Below are positions 25,036-37,903 of a stretch of 52,258 nucleotides of DNA, piece after piece (the first letter of the stretch is position 1; each line of letters opens with the position of its first letter). The stretch is from positions 1 through 52,258 of the forward strand of contig CALSCQ010002350.1 of assembly GCA_943704525.1 (NCBI GenBank). The letters are read 5' to 3'. The position numbers and the translations under genes were made by a program. The DNA is from Pigoraptor vietnamica. Lineage: Eukaryota; Opisthokonta; Filasterea. The notes beneath the pieces are model-generated. The model had not been told where the DNA came from and searched no databases. It saw only the letters and a list, made by a program, of their open reading frames with translations.

Positions 25036-28000
25036 TCACCCTTCGTCCGCGGGCGTCGTGGTGATTGTGGCACCGCCGCGCAAGGACAGCCACGTGGCCC
25101 AGTCCAGTGGACACACGGCCAGCTGCCCGCTGGACACGCCGCACAGCGCAAAGTGCCCGCCTGCCGACAGCTCCAACGCGCGGACGGCGCCGGGGAGGCC
25201 GTCGTGCTGGTGGAGCACGAGCAGGTCGTGCAGCCGACGCACAGTGGGCCGCCGCGCGGACCCTCCGCTCACAATGTACTCGCCGGTGGGATCGAGGCGC
25301 ATGGTGTACACCTCCTCGCGCGTGTCTTCGCTCCGTATGTGGACGCCGCTGAGCGTGAACAGCGCCAGTGAGCCGCGCCCGTCCCTGTAGTGGACGAGCA
25401 GGCGCCCGAGCTCCTCGCACAGCAGCACCACGCCGGGCCGCGCACACGATGGGTGGCGCACGGAGCGCAGGAACTCGCCGTAGAGGCCGTGCAGCAGGCA
25501 GACGCCCGCGGACGCCGTCGCCACAATGCCCAGTCCGACGCTGACGTCGAGGCACTCCACGGGCGACTCGTGGCCCGTGATCACGGCGCGCGGACGCGTC
25601 ACCGCCTGCGCCTGGGCCTTGCGCTGGCGGCCCCAGTCCCACAGCCGCGCCGTCGCATCGCGCCCGCCCGTCACCAGCACCGAGTCGTCGGACGCCAGCG
25701 CGAGGCACGTAACCACGTCGCGGTGCGCGAATATGCTCTGGATGTGCCTCCCAGAATCGAGGCTGAACGTCTTGAAGCTCGCGTCCCAATAGCCGCCGGT
25801 GATGAGCGTCTTGTGGTCGCTCGTCACGGCGAACGACTGCGCAAACTGGCAGACGGTCGGGTCGTACGGCTCCCCCAGCCGCCGCTGCATCAGGACGTCG
25901 TGGGATGCTGCAAAAGACGAGCGTGAGGGAGGCAGGAACAGCGCACGATGGCACAGCGACAAGGACGAGCGTGAGGGAGGCAGGAACAGCGCACGATGGC
26001 ACAGCGACAAGGACGAGCGTGAGGGAGGCAGGAACAGCGCACGATGGCACAGCTCTACGTGACGCACCGCAGGCCGGATCGAGATCGACAGTGAAGGTCA
26101 TTGTGTCCACGTCCTTGGCGGCGGCGGCCAGCTGCGCGGTGGGCAGTCGCGACCACTTGTGGATCGCGTAACACTGGTTCGACAGCACAGTCACAATGGA
26201 GCCCGTCTCCGCGCTGAACGACACGAGAGCGACCCCGGCGTCCTGCGTCACGACCGGCAGAAGCGAGGGGCGCCTGAGGCCCTCGTACGTCCATCCCTTG
26301 TTCAGCGGATGGCCCTTCGACGCGACCGTGGCGGCGGCGGCAGCCTGCGGCAAGACACGATAAGGGTGAGAATGACACGAGATTCTAGCCACACAGCACA
26401 CCCCGCCAACACACCTCCGCGGCGGACATCCGGGGCGGGTGCGGCTCCAGCAACAGTCGCGACGGCGTCTGCCCAAAGCTAAGAATCTGCTGCTCGACCG
26501 CCTCCCGCGTGACGGGGTCGTCGATGGCATCGAGATCGACGGCGCCGTCGTACGTGAGGTAGAAGAACACATTGTGAGCCGCCACTGCCGCGGCGCCCTG
26601 CTGCTTCGCCCCAAAGATGAGGTCGATCCACTCGTGCAAGTGCGCCGACACGTACTCCGACTCAAGGGCCTCCCTGCTCGGTGCGCAGCATTGGTAACAT
26701 TGGTGAGCAGGCGGTGAGACATGCACGGTGCAAACGGGAGTGCGCACACAACCGTACCTGTTGATGCGGATAAACTCCTCCGGGGTCGCGGCCCACGGGG
26801 GCAGAACAACATCGCCGATGCGCGTGCCGTCGTCGAGGACGCCGAGATCGTACCCATTTGTGTTGCGCAGCATGTCGGGCAGGTAGAACAGCTCCGGCAC
26901 GAGCTCCTTCACGTCCGACGTGCTCTCGAGGCAGTTGCGCCACGCCTGGGCGATCGAGAAGAACAGGCGCCCGGCATAGTCGAAGCGACCGCCCTGCAGA
27001 TCGAGGTGCAGCGTCGCAAACGGCTCCAACCGCAGCAGCCAGAAGAGCACGTAGCCGGCGCTCGAGTAGTGCGACCCGTAGTGGAACGGCGGCACCCCGG
27101 AGCCGTCGTCCTCCCACGACTCGAAGCGCTCGACAAACTGCGCAAGGCGCGCGGGGTTCAGCGCGCCGACGGGCTTGGAGAGGTCGCGGTAGACGGCGGG
27201 GTCTGCGAGGTCCAGCTCCGCAGACTCATAGTCGGCGATGACCCAGGGGAACACGGGGTACTGGTTGAGGTCGTTGTGCGTGCGGCCCGCGAGCGTGTTC
27301 AGGTGCATGAGGTAGTCAAAGTTGCTCATCTCACGGCGCTGCCACTTGGCCGTGACTTCGGACCAACGCCCAAAGAGCCGCTCGGCGTCCGTCTTGTGCG
27401 GCGACGCGGGCCGGATACCGAGCGCGCGGCCCACTTCGGCCACGCCCTGGCCGAGCGCATTCGAAGGCCCCGTCGCAGAAATGGCCCCCGCGGGCAGCGC
27501 GCGAAGGAACCGCCGCGCGTCCGCCGCGCTGTCAAAGCTGAGAAAGAGCGACGACCGGTTTACGAAGAACACCTCGACGCCCGTGTGCCGGCCAAGGTAG
27601 CGGCGGGGAAACGCGCCGGCGATCTCCGCGTGCGCCCACTTGCCGCTCAGCCCGTCTATGTACCCGCGGAACTTGTTCGTGTCGCTTCCAAACTGCGGAT
27701 CGTCGGCATCAACGGTGAAATAGAACGCCTTCGACGTCACCCGGACCTGCCCGCGCGCCTGGAGGCCCGGCGTGATAGCGTCTGCCCGCAGCGAGAGTAT
27801 GTACTTCTTCACGAGCGCCCCGATTACCGGCGCAGCGACCGTTGCCACACCCGCGACGACCGACGCGACCACGCCCCCGGGCGCCGCAGATGCAGACACG
27901 TCGGCATCCTCCTCCGGCGTCGCATCCGCAAGCGCGCCTGCGCCCGCCAGCGGCTTGATGCCCACCCACTGCTTGGCGGCGCGGAGCCACGCTGCGTCCG

Positions 28001-31000
28001 AAGACGCCTGTCCACTGCGCCGCCGCTGTCCCACCGCGCCCACTGTGATGGCACCGGGCGGCGCTGCGGCGGCCTCTGCGCCAGACGCCTCCTTGTGCGA
28101 CGAGCCGAGCGGATCACGCACCACCCGCAGGCGCCGCCGGTGCGCGTCCTCAGTGCCGTCCAGCTTGAGGTACTCGGGGCCTGCGGAGCCCCACACGCCG
28201 TTCCGGTCCACAACCGCGTCCATTGCCCGCCGCCACACCCGGCTCGCGCGCGCCTGCATCCTGCGGTGGGCCGCGGCCACGTCCGCCTCTCTCGCATCTT
28301 CAGCCGCGGCTGTCTCCAAAAGCCGCGTCTGCACTTCGTCCTCAAACGCGACCTCGGCCTGCGAGCGCACGACCAGCGGCGGCCACGTCGCCCGGAGCGC
28401 AGCACCGCCCAACAAGAGCGCGTCCCATCGCTGGGAAAACGCGCGCTCGCCCTCGCCGAGGACGGCCATGTACTCGGCACCCGGCAGGTTTCGCAGCGCG
28501 TGCTGCCAATCAGACGACGACAGCAGCATCACAAACTCCACGAGCGACGCGCCCTCGCGCAGCGCGGCCGTGTCCGCAGCAAGCAACTCGGTGCCGTTGG
28601 ACGAGAAGAGCACGCGCGACAGCGGCCCGCGAAAGTCGCGCACAATCTCGCGCAACAGGTGCACCACCGAACCCGCGGCCTCCTCCATCGCCGCCTCGAG
28701 GGGAGACACGGACGCGCCGGACGACCCCACCGCCGCCGCGCTCGGGTACACGAGGCTTCCGGAGCGCTTGCGCAGGTACAAAAGCTGCTTGTACTCCTCT
28801 ACCACGGTCGCAGAGAGAAAGAAGACAATGGCGAGCATCAGCGCGTGCGCATGGCGCGACTTCTCATCTACGTGGCGGTACAAGATCGCGCGGAGGCGGC
28901 TGAGGTCGAGCTCGCCCACGAGGCGCCGCGCGGCGACCATCTCGGCGCGCCATTGCTCGATGCGGCCCAGTAGGTACTCGTGCAATCGCTGCGCCGTTCC
29001 CCCGACAGCGCGGGAGACGGCCTCCACACGGTCGCGCAACGCGGCCAGCGACTCCGCAGTGGGGTCCGCGTCGCGGCCGCCCGACGACGCCCTGCTGCGC
29101 TCCGCAACGAGCGCCGCCCGGCTCGCGAAGAAGACCAGGCGCAGGCACTGGCGGAGGAGGCTCCCGGGCGCCTGCTCGTGCGCCTGCTCAATGGGCGTCA
29201 GGTCGATGGCCGTCGCGAAAATGATGGCGTCGAGCAGCGCAAGCACGCGCAGGAGATGCCCAAACGCAGCGGGTGCCACGCCGGGGCTGGCGGCGGGGGG
29301 AGGCGCGGTCGGGACGTCGCCGCTGCTGAGCGACCGCGTCGAGGAAGGCGCGGACAGCGGGAGGGACGTGCGCGCCGCGACGCCGCCGAGCTCGTCGAGG
29401 GCGGTGTTGCGCTGGCCGAACGAGTCGTAGACTTCCCTAAGGACGGAGAAGCCGTTGCAGTCGGAGAGGAGATCCTCCGCCAGTGTCGACAGCACGCACA
29501 CCGTGTTGGCGACGAACAGGGCGTTCTCGCGCTGCACCACAAAGTCGGCCACCGTCCTCTTGGAACTGCTGCGCCACATCTTGATGTCGCCCTCGAGCGC
29601 CGCAAGAAGGTCGTCGACAAGCCTCTCCTGCACCTCTTCGGCCGAAGGGACCCGTGCGGGGGACATCTCGTCGTCGATGGGACACGAATCCACGCTCGCA
29701 TTGTCGCCGGCCGGGGCCGACGGCGATACGGGAGGGACGGCCCATGCGCCCGCGAAGTAGGTGCGCGCGACGGACATGGTGGACTCCCAGGTGCGCCATC
29801 CGTCGCGGTCCACCTTGAGCGAGTGGCACAGGAGAATGCGCAGGATCGTGTACACATTTCCGACCATTCGCCCGCCATCGTCCTCGTCCTCTGGGCGCAC
29901 CTGCGACGACAGCGGCCGTGCGGGCGGCGACTGCTCGCGGTACGTCACAGAGTCCGGCGTGGCGGGGCGCGACGTCATCTTTGGACCCTCGGTCGGTTGG
30001 GCGCCCGCGGGAGCAGGAAGCGACGCGCACGCGAGGAGGTACGCGAGCCACAGCTGCCAGCCGTCGCAGTTGAGCACGGCGCGCCGGTTCTCCTCGTCGG
30101 TCGCGACCAGCTGCAGGAGGTCCGTGACAACTTGCTGCGCGACGGCGCGGTCGCGCCTCGTGTGGCCACCCAAGCGAAGCAGGTCCATGACCGTCCGCAG
30201 AAATCCCGGAAACAGCAGGCGATCGTGGGTCTCCGGCAGCTGCTGCGTGCGCCGGTCCGTCTGCATAGCCGCGCGGGACACGCAGCCCATCGCGCACTCG
30301 TACAGCGCCGCGTACGTCGCGTGGTCCAAGCGGTCCGAACAGAGCGAGAGGCGCCGCGACATGAGCGCGTAGAGGTCGCACTGTGCGGCGACGCGCTCCG
30401 CCTTGCGCGGGCCGAGCCAGGCGAACAGACGGCCGATGAGGCGCACGCCGTACAGGCGGACCACGGCGCTGCGGGACTCGAGCAGGACGACGGCCGCGCG
30501 GAGGCCGCCGAGCGCGTCAAAGTGCGCGATGACGGCGTCCGGGCGCTCGCACATGACGGCCAGCAGGAGGTCGCACGCGTCGGTCACGTGCTCGTCCACG
30601 TCCCGGCAAACGGCTATGTACGCGAGAAGGGCCGACACTTCGTCGAGCGTCATCGCATCGCCGTCTGGCCCTCGCGACGTCATCTGGCGCACAGCAAGCA
30701 GCACGTACGCTCGCAGCGTCACGACCTCGTCGGTCGAGGGGCGCTTGGCCACAACAGCGTCCGTAACAGGGTGTCGCACGGGTCTCGACGCAAGCGAGTG
30801 CGAGTCCTCGCGCAGCCAGTAGTACCGGCGGAGGGCGTCAAACAGGCGCGTCACGCCAATCACGCGCCGCACATCAACGCTGCCAAGGTGCACAAATTCC
30901 GTGGCGAGCGCGCTCCACAGGCGGCCCTGCACCGAGGGCTCGGCGTATATCCACAGCGCTGCATTGAAGAGGACGTGCTCGAGCAGTTCGGCCAGAAGCG

Positions 31001-33088
31001 CCGCGGCGTCCTCCACGCCGGCGTCGGCCTGCTCACGCAACTGCCGCGCGGCGCCGAGCAGGGCATCGAGGGTGCGGTGCCCGAGGTGCGCTGGCGACAC
31101 CTGCTCCAGCAGAAATCCAACCACGACAAACCCACGCGCATCGATCATCTGCCGCTGGCTGGCCGAGCACCGCAGCAGCACGTCCGCGACAAGGCCAAGG
31201 ACGCTCGCGGCGAGCGCAGGATCCGCCGCGTGCACAGTCACACCGGACACAACGCGCGGGTGGTCCAGCTGCGAGAACAGGGGCAGGAGGCCCAGCACGC
31301 CGCCGACGGCCACGAGCCCGTCGCGGGCGCAGCGCGTCACGACGGTGCGGCCACCCGAGAGCATGACCGCGGGCGTCGTCCCCGTGAAGTGCGCGGCGAC
31401 GAGCGCCGGGGCACAGTTCGGCACGGCCGACGCGGACGACCCGTCGCACGCGCGCGGGTTGAATGAGAACATGAGGCTACTCTCCAGGCGGCTCTCAAAG
31501 AGGAGGCGGCGGTCGGCCGGCGACAGCGGGACGGTGGCTTCTGAGGGGTCCGTGAAGCAGTACCGGTAGTCGATGCCGAGCCGCCACAGCGCCTCGACCG
31601 TCGCGGCACCGAGCGCGTCCACAAACCCATACACGCTCGCAATCTGCCCGTGGAGGTCGGTGGTCACGCCGGGCGACGCGGGCGCCGTTCCGATGAAGCA
31701 CTTGTTGAGTCGCTGCGCGGAACAGCGTGAGCAGAAATCGGGGCGCAAAGGGAAAACCGGCCACCCCAACACCAACCCCGCTCGTGATCAACCTACCTCC
31801 ACTGCGGAGGAAAAGCGCAGCTCGCCGCGGGAGTCGGCCTTCCCGTTCACGTAACAGGTGACCTCGGACGCCTTCGACAGGCGGCTCGTGGAGTGCACGA
31901 TCGTCACCATGTACCACCGCCGCGCCTGGAAAGTGCACGCCAGCGTGTGGCGGCTCGGCTGGCGCGACGCGGTGCCGGTCGTCTCAAACACTAGCCGCGC
32001 GCCCGACAGGTATGCGACGTACCCGTGGCCCTTGTCGTTGCGGAAGCTGCGGGGTCGTCGGATGTTCGCGTGAGCACGGGTGCAGCAAATCGCCTCTCCT
32101 CAGCGAACACACACCTGAATATGTGGGGCTCGTGTCGCGGGCTCTTTCCCTCCTCGCTGCCGAGCGTCTCAAAGCGGACCCACAGATGCAGCGTGTATCC
32201 CGGCTGCTGCGGCCAGCGCTGCAGGGGCGGCATAATAATGCCCTGCGCACGCACACACGAGGGTCTGTCAGCAACGGCACGATACGTCGCCGGCGCCGCA
32301 GTGGCCACGCACCGAGTCCTTCCCGGAAAAGTGAAAGTACGCAATCGGACCCTCTTTGAATAGGATCCCTCGCAGGAGCTCCAGCAGACGCAGCGCACCG
32401 CGCGGCTGCAACAAGGAAGATAAGCTTCGTCCGCACTCGCCACACACACCCAAGCGCAGACCATACACCCACACCCACGCGCGCGCACCACCCACCCGGA
32501 GTCCCCGCTCGTCGCTGCGGACGTGGCGCAGCACGAGGCGGAGGTCGCGCACCGACGCACTGTAGCGGCCAATGACCTCCAGTGCGTGGAATATCTTGCC
32601 GACAATCAGCTCGTCCTCTGTCGCGCACGCGAGCGAGAGCAGCCGCTCAAACAGGGAGAGACGCATCGCCGTCTCGAGGTTCTCGAGGCTCTTGCTGAAG
32701 GCGACCGTCAGCGTGTTCCACAGCTCCGCCTGCAGCGCAAGGGGCAGTCGCGGCACGCACTCCAGCACGAGGAGAAGGCCGCTCGCGTGCACGATGGTGT
32801 AGTTCTTCTGCACATCAAACCGCCCATCGACCATCTGCGGCGCGATTCAGTCAGAGACGAAGCATGCGCCATGTCGCGCTGCACACGGCCACGCACCAGG
32901 TCGCACAGCGGCTCCAGCAGCAGCGGCGAGGGACTGCCGCGCTCCACCGCAAGCACTAGAGGGATGACGCCGTGCTCGTCGGGGCCGGCGGACGTCGACG
33001 GAGCGACCGCGCCCACGCCCGGCACCGCGACTGCGCTCGGCACACGCGACACGCGCGACGGCGTGCCCGCGAGCGACAACGAGGCCAT
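25036..33088 (-). CDS. NBEA/LRBA-like: Neurobeachin-like BEACH-WD40 protein
   Basis: Nine exons (33088-32897, 32834-32496, 32405-32313, 32242-32115, 32046-31797, 31712-26758, 26673-26415, 26344-26068, 25907-25036) give 2,454 residues. The N-terminal part is helical, followed by a concanavalin-like lectin fold (YTLHLWVRFETL, RRWYMVTIVHS, CYVNGKAD, KCFIGTAP). A long armadillo-like region follows, then a PH-like domain (KFRGYIDGLSGKWAH, GVEVFFVNRSSLFLSF). The BEACH domain comes next (REMSNFDYLMHLNTLAGR, NDLNQYPVFPWVIADY, FHYGSHYSSAGYVLFWLLR, VLPPWAATPEEFI), then C-terminal WD40 repeats (TGGYWDASFKTFS, TGGRDATARLWDW). This is the layout of NBEA, LRBA and NBEAL proteins, scaffolds in vesicle traffic. 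Exon 6 is unusually long (4,955 bp). An intronic 48-bp repeat lies at 25916-26053. Confidence 0.93.
25916..26053 (+). repeat. 48-bp tandem triplication in a BEACH intron
   Basis: Three nearly perfect copies start at 25916, 25964 and 26012 with GACGAGCGTGAGGGAGGCAG. They make up most of the intron between exons 8 and 9 and are a multiple of three long, so the intron also reads open in one frame; the frame of the flanking WD40 exons shows it is an intron. Confidence 0.85.
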
Positions 33089-33267
33089 TCGCAACTCGCC
33101 GCACTGGCGCGGGTGCACGGCGAGGGATTGGTACAAAGCAGGAGTGCCACGGTCTGTTTCACTTATGCCAGTTCACACCAGCTGACACTCCCCAAACACC
33201 CACTGTCTGCGTAGTGACGCCATCACGACGCTTTAATGCCAACACCAGAACCCCACCCAACCCAGCC

Positions 33268-35795
33268 TCAGTGGCCCTGCTGCGCGCTCGTGTTCCCCAC
33301 GTCCTCGTTCGTGCGCATGCGCAGCTTGCACCCAAACTTTGGCAGCGCACTGCGCACGCTGTCGATGTCCTTGTCTCCGCGCCCGCTCAGGCACACGACA
33401 ATGTCCTTCCCGGGGCCAAGCTGCTTCGCGAGCTGCTGCGCATAATACACGGCGTGCGACGACTCAAGCGCCGGAATGATGCCTGGATTGCAGGAGAGGC
33501 CGGTGAGCCGCGCGTGCTTCAAACCAGAGTAAGACCAACACACAACGCACCCTCGAGCTGCGTGAGTTTCTTGAACCCGAGGAGGGCCTCGCGGTCGGTC
33601 ACGGCGACATAGTGTGCGCGCCCGCTGTCCTTCAGCCACGCGTGCTCCGGACCCACGCCGGGATAGTCAAGGCCCTGCGCGCACGCAATGTCAGCGCCGC
33701 ACCCCAGTGATCACGATACCCAAAATGCACATACCGCGCTGATGCTATGCGTCTCCTGTATTTGCCCCTGGTCGTCCTGGAGGAGGTACGTGCGCGTCCC
33801 GTGCAACACGCCCGGCTTGCCCGCGCACAGAGTGGCCGAGTGGCGCGGTGTATCGACGCCTGCAAGCCGCAAAAGCGTGAGAAGCAGCGACAGGCGCAGC
33901 AAGATCCACTGCACAACCCACCGTCACCGCCTGCCTCGGTGCCCCACAGCTGAACAGTAGGGTCGTTGATGAACGGGTGGAACATGCCAATCGAGTTGCT
34001 GCCGCCGCCCACGCACGCGATGACGGCGTCGGGCAGCTTCTTGGCAATGTCGAGCATCTGCGGGAACACCGGTCAGATGGACGGGCGCGCATGACACCAT
34101 CAATATATCCACGTTACGCGCCGACAGCGGCACAAACCCACGCACACACAAACACACACTTGGAGGCAAACACGCACGCACACATCGAGGTGTGGCATCC
34201 GCACCTGCTGGCGCGTTTCCCGCCCAATGATCGACTGGAATTCGCGCACGATGGTGGGGAACGGATGCGGTCCGATGGCCGACCCGATCAGATAGTGCGT
34301 CGTGCGGATGTTCGTCACCCAGTCGCGCATCGCCTCGTTGATCGCGTCCTTGAGCGTGCGGCTGCCAGACTGCACCGGCACTACCGTCGCACCGAGCATC
34401 TCCATCCGAAACACGTTCAGCGCCTGCCGCCGTACGTCCTCCGCGCCCATGTACACCACCAGCTCCAGCCCGAGCTTGGCGCACACGGTGGCCGACGCGA
34501 CGCCGTGCTGGCCCGCGCCCGTCTCCGCAATGATGCGCTTCTTCCCGAGGCGCTTGGCCAGCAGCGCCTGGCCAATCGCGTTGTTGATCTTGTGCGCGCC
34601 CGTGTGGTTCAGGTCCTCGCGCTTCAGCCAGATGTTCGCGCCGCCCGCATCCGCCGTGAGCCGGTCCGCGAGGTGCAGCGGTGTCGGCCGCCCGACGTAC
34701 GAGTAGTACGACCGCAGCTCCGCGTGGAAGGCCGGGTCCGCCATCGCCTCGTTGTAGACGCGCTCAAGCTCCTCGAGCGCCGCGACGAGCGTCTCGGGCA
34801 CATAGCGCCCCCCAAAGTCCCCGAAGCGGTTGGCCGCCTCGCCGTCGGACGGGGCGCCGGCCAGCGACGCAGGGTTCGCCACGCCGCTCGATGCCGCGCG
34901 CGCGTGCGGCTGAATGGACGCAATCTCGCGCCCGGATACGTCCGCGCACCACTTTGCAATGCCGTCGGCAAGGGCGGCGCCGCCGCCGGAGGTCGCGAGT
35001 GCCTCGAGCGTGCTGATGATGGCGGACCCAATGACGACGCCCTCGGCAAGGCCACCCACGGACGCAAAGTGCTCGCGCGTGCTGATGCCGAAGCCGACAG
35101 CGAGGGGAAGCTTCGTGTGGCGCTTGATGCGGGCAAGGAACGCCGGCAGGTCCGTGCTGACCGCCGACCGGGCGCCCGTGGTCCCCGTCAGACTCACGCA
35201 GTAGATAAACGAGTCGGCCGTTTCGGCGAGCTTGCGGATGCGGTCGTCCGTCGTGGTGGGCGCGATGAGTGGAATGAAACTGAGTCCGTGCGCGTGGCAC
35301 GCGGCGCGGAAGTGCTGCGACTCCTCCGGCGGGAGATCGACAATGATGAAGCCGTCGACGCCCGTGGCCGCGCAGTCGCGCATCAGGGCGTCCTCCCCGT
35401 AGCGGATAAACGGGTTGCTGTACCCCATGAACACGATCGGCACGCTCACACCGGCGGAACGCGCCGCGCGGACGAGATCGAAGCACTTGTGGACAGAGTC
35501 GACGCCGTTGTTGAGGGCGCGCTGGTTCGCGGCCTGGATGGTCGACCCGTCGGCCATCGGGTCCGTGAAGGGCACGCCGACCTCAATGACGTCCGCGCCG
35601 CCGCGCTGCAGTCCAAGCAGCACCGCGGGAAAGTCCTCGACGGAGGGAAAACCGGCGGTGACATAAGCAACGAAGGCGGGCCGCCCTGCGAGGTTCAAGT
35701 CAGTTTTTGTGCTGGATGCACACACCCGCCACAACAAACGGGCACGCACCTTGGGCAGCGCACGCGGCGAAGACGGACGAGAGGTGCTTCGCCAT
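33268..35795 (-). CDS. TRP5/trpAB: Fused tryptophan synthase alpha-beta (TrpA-TrpB)
   Basis: Exons 35795-35750, 35685-34205, 34057-33928, 33859-33735, 33674-33551 and 33482-33268 give 706 residues. The alpha half holds the catalytic pair in [16 protein letters not shown] (Glu and Asp) and the VIGSAII phosphate loop. After a linker of roughly 40 residues (near [15 protein letters not shown]), the beta half has the PLP lysine in [13 protein letters not shown], the [10 protein letters not shown] motif, [16 protein letters not shown] and SGRGDKD. It makes tryptophan from indole-glycerol phosphate and serine, passing indole internally. The alpha-then-beta order is that of fungal TRP5. It lies 8.4 kb from pheA on the same strand and diverges from UROD across 227 bp. 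Confidence 0.97.
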
Positions 35796-36022
35796 TCTTT
35801 AGCTTCTGCGCGTAAGGAGGCGAGCTTTTACTCTTGCTGTGGATGCCGGCCAGCTGAGTGCGGTTTTTGTGTGGGTGCGGACGGGAGTGATGTCACTCCG
35901 TGTGGTTACGTCAGCCGCCATTGCACTGCGGCACGTGCCGGGGGTTGTGATCCACTGATACCTCAGAGAGACCACGTAGATCTCAGGCGCCTGCTGCACG
36001 CAGCACCGCACACGACGCAGCC
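35796..36022. promoter_or_regulatory. Bidirectional promoter of trpAB and UROD
   Basis: The 227 bp h olds TGATGTCA near 35888-35895, TTACGTCA at 35906-35913 (TGACGTAA on the trpAB strand, a bZIP-type core) and CACGTG at about 35930. No TATA box is evident. Roles are inferred from motifs only. Confidence 0.4.
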
Positions 36023-36216
36023 ATGGCGGACCACAGCCATGCCGAAGTGCGCGCCGCGCCCGCAGAGGCTTTTCCGTCCCTCCGAAACGACGCCATCCTG
36101 CGTGCGGCGCGGGGCGAGGCCGTGTCACGGGTGCCCGTGTGGGCCATGCGGCAGGCTGGGCGGTATCTTCCTGGTGTGTATGCGTGTGTGTGTATGCGTG
36201 TGTGTGTGTATGCGTG

Positions 36217-36248
<32 letters not shown>

Positions 36249-36251
36249 TGC

Positions 36252-36298
<47 letters not shown>

Positions 36299-36312
36299 CG
36301 TGCGCGAGTGTG

Positions 36313-36344
<32 letters not shown>

Positions 36345-36351
36345 TGTGCGT

Positions 36352-36418
<67 letters not shown>

Positions 36419-37714
36419 GCTGTGCGCTGGTCCTGGATGCTGGGCTTGCAGCCGTCCCTGTTGCTGGCTTAGCACTGTGATTGGTGGTCCTCCTGTCCTC
36501 ACGGTGCACCTGTTCCGGCCACAGAATTCCGCGAACAGCGCGTGCTGGCTGACTTTTTTACAGTCTGTCGCACGCCCGCACTCGCATGCGAGGTGACGCT
36601 GCAGCCGTTGCGGCGCTTCGACCTCGACGCGGCCATTATATTCTCGGACATCCTTGTCATTCCACAGGTGCGTCCACGTGCAGTTGTGCGTCCATTCCAT
36701 GTGCTCTTGGCGGCCATGCGATCTGATTTGTACTGACGTCCTGTCGCTTAGGCGCTCGGCATGGAGGTCGAAATGCTGCCGGGGAAGGGGCCGCATTTTC
36801 CAAGGCCGTTGGAAAGCGTGGCGGATCTTGAGCTCATCCCGCGCGCCTTTTCTGCGAAAGACAAGCTGCAGTATGTGTTTGATGCGATCACACTGACGCG
36901 GCACAAACTCGAGGGTAAGGTGCCGCTGCTCGGCTTCTGCGGGGCGCCGGTGAGTGGGCCTGTGCTGTGACGCTGTGCTGTGGCGGCTGTGTCGCGAGGG
37001 CCCGCTAACCTTTGTGCCCGCAGTGGACGCTGATGGCATACATGATCGAGGGCGGCGGCAGCAAGACGTTCAGCAAGGCCAAGGCGTGGCTCTACGGGAA
37101 GGAAGAGGCGAGCCAAGACCTCCTCGAGCGCATCACAGCCGCATCAATCGACTACCTTGTCGGGCAGGTTGCCAGCGGTGCGCAGGTGGGGCCGCAGGGC
37201 ATTGTGGCCCTCTGTTTGTGGCACGGGCGAGGCTAACGGCCCGCCGCTGCAGATGCTGCAGGTGTTTGAGTCGTGGGCGGGCGAGCTCGGCCCCGACTTG
37301 TTTGCCGAGTACTCGCTGCCCTTTTTGCGGCGCATTCGGACTGGCGTGCGCGAGCGGCTGTCCGAGCTGGGCCTCCCCGACGTGCCCATGGTTGCATTTG
37401 CGAAGGGCGCGCACTACGCGGTGGGGGCGCTCGCGGACGCCAAGTACGAGGTTGTCGGCCTCGACTGGACAATGGATCCCCGCGCAGCTCGCGCAGCCGC
37501 GGGGCCCGATGTGACGCTGCAGGGCAACTTGGACCCGTGTGCGCTGTACGGTTCGCACGACCGCATACGGGGGGAGGTGCGCGCGATGGTCGACGCGTTT
37601 GGCACGCGGCGATACATTGCAAATCTCGGGCATGGCATGCACCCGGACCACGATCCCGCCGCGCTGGGCGTCTTTGTGGACGAGGTGCATCGATACTCCG
37701 AGTCGCTGTGCTAA
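36023..37714 (+). CDS. UROD/HEM12: Uroporphyrinogen decarboxylase
   Basis: Exons 36023-36173, 36525-36667, 36752-36949, 37024-37185 and 37253-37714 give 371 residues. The enzyme removes four carboxyls from uroporphyrinogen III to give coproporphyrinogen III in cytosolic haem synthesis. Hallmarks are RQAGRYLPE (substrate arginines), [13 protein letters not shown] (the catalytic Asp), [27 protein letters not shown] and GHGMHPD near the C-terminus. The donor of exon 1 (GTGTGT) is the first of a long run of GT repeats. The last 11 codons and the stop are the first unit of a 60-bp triplication running into the 3' flank. Confidence 0.97.
36174..36420 (+). repeat. Compound (GT)n / (GTGC)n microsatellite in UROD intron 1
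   Basis: About 245 bp of GT and GCGT/GTGC units begin at the very first base of the intron, so the 5' splice site lies inside the repeat. Confidence 0.95.
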
Positions 37715-37830
37715 TGGGGCACCTCGTAATATATTCGAAGACGAGGTGCATCGATACTCCGAGTCGCTGTGCTAAATAAGCACTTGCAATATATTCGAAG
37801 ACGAGGTGCATCGATACTCCGAGTCGCTGT
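37679..37830 (+). repeat. 60-61-bp tandem triplication spanning the UROD stop codon
   Basis: Units start at 37679, 37740 and 37800, each beginning GACGAGGTGCATCGATACTC. The first two continue through the TGCTAA stop and an AATATATTCGAAG tail; the third ends after CGCTGT. In unit one ACGAGGTGC and GCACCTCGT form a 9-bp inverted repeat flanking the stop, lost in unit two. Confidence 0.9.
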
Positions 37831-37903
37831 ACACGCGGCCTGTCATCACGCTGCGCACACAATGTGGCTCCACAAATGACGCAACCAACGGCGGACTCAG
37901 AAT

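Noticed and set aside
26721-31466. Two very long open frames (750 and 828 codons) on the + strand
   Set aside because: They are antisense shadows of the long BEACH exon in GC-rich DNA; their Arg/His-rich sequence has no domains, while the minus strand carries clear PH and BEACH motifs.
35799-36509. Open frames made of Cys-Val or Thr-His runs
   Set aside because: Translations of the GT/CA microsatellite in UROD intron 1; the same explains similar frames near 2467-2717, 14905-15159, 46229-46543 and 51907-52257.
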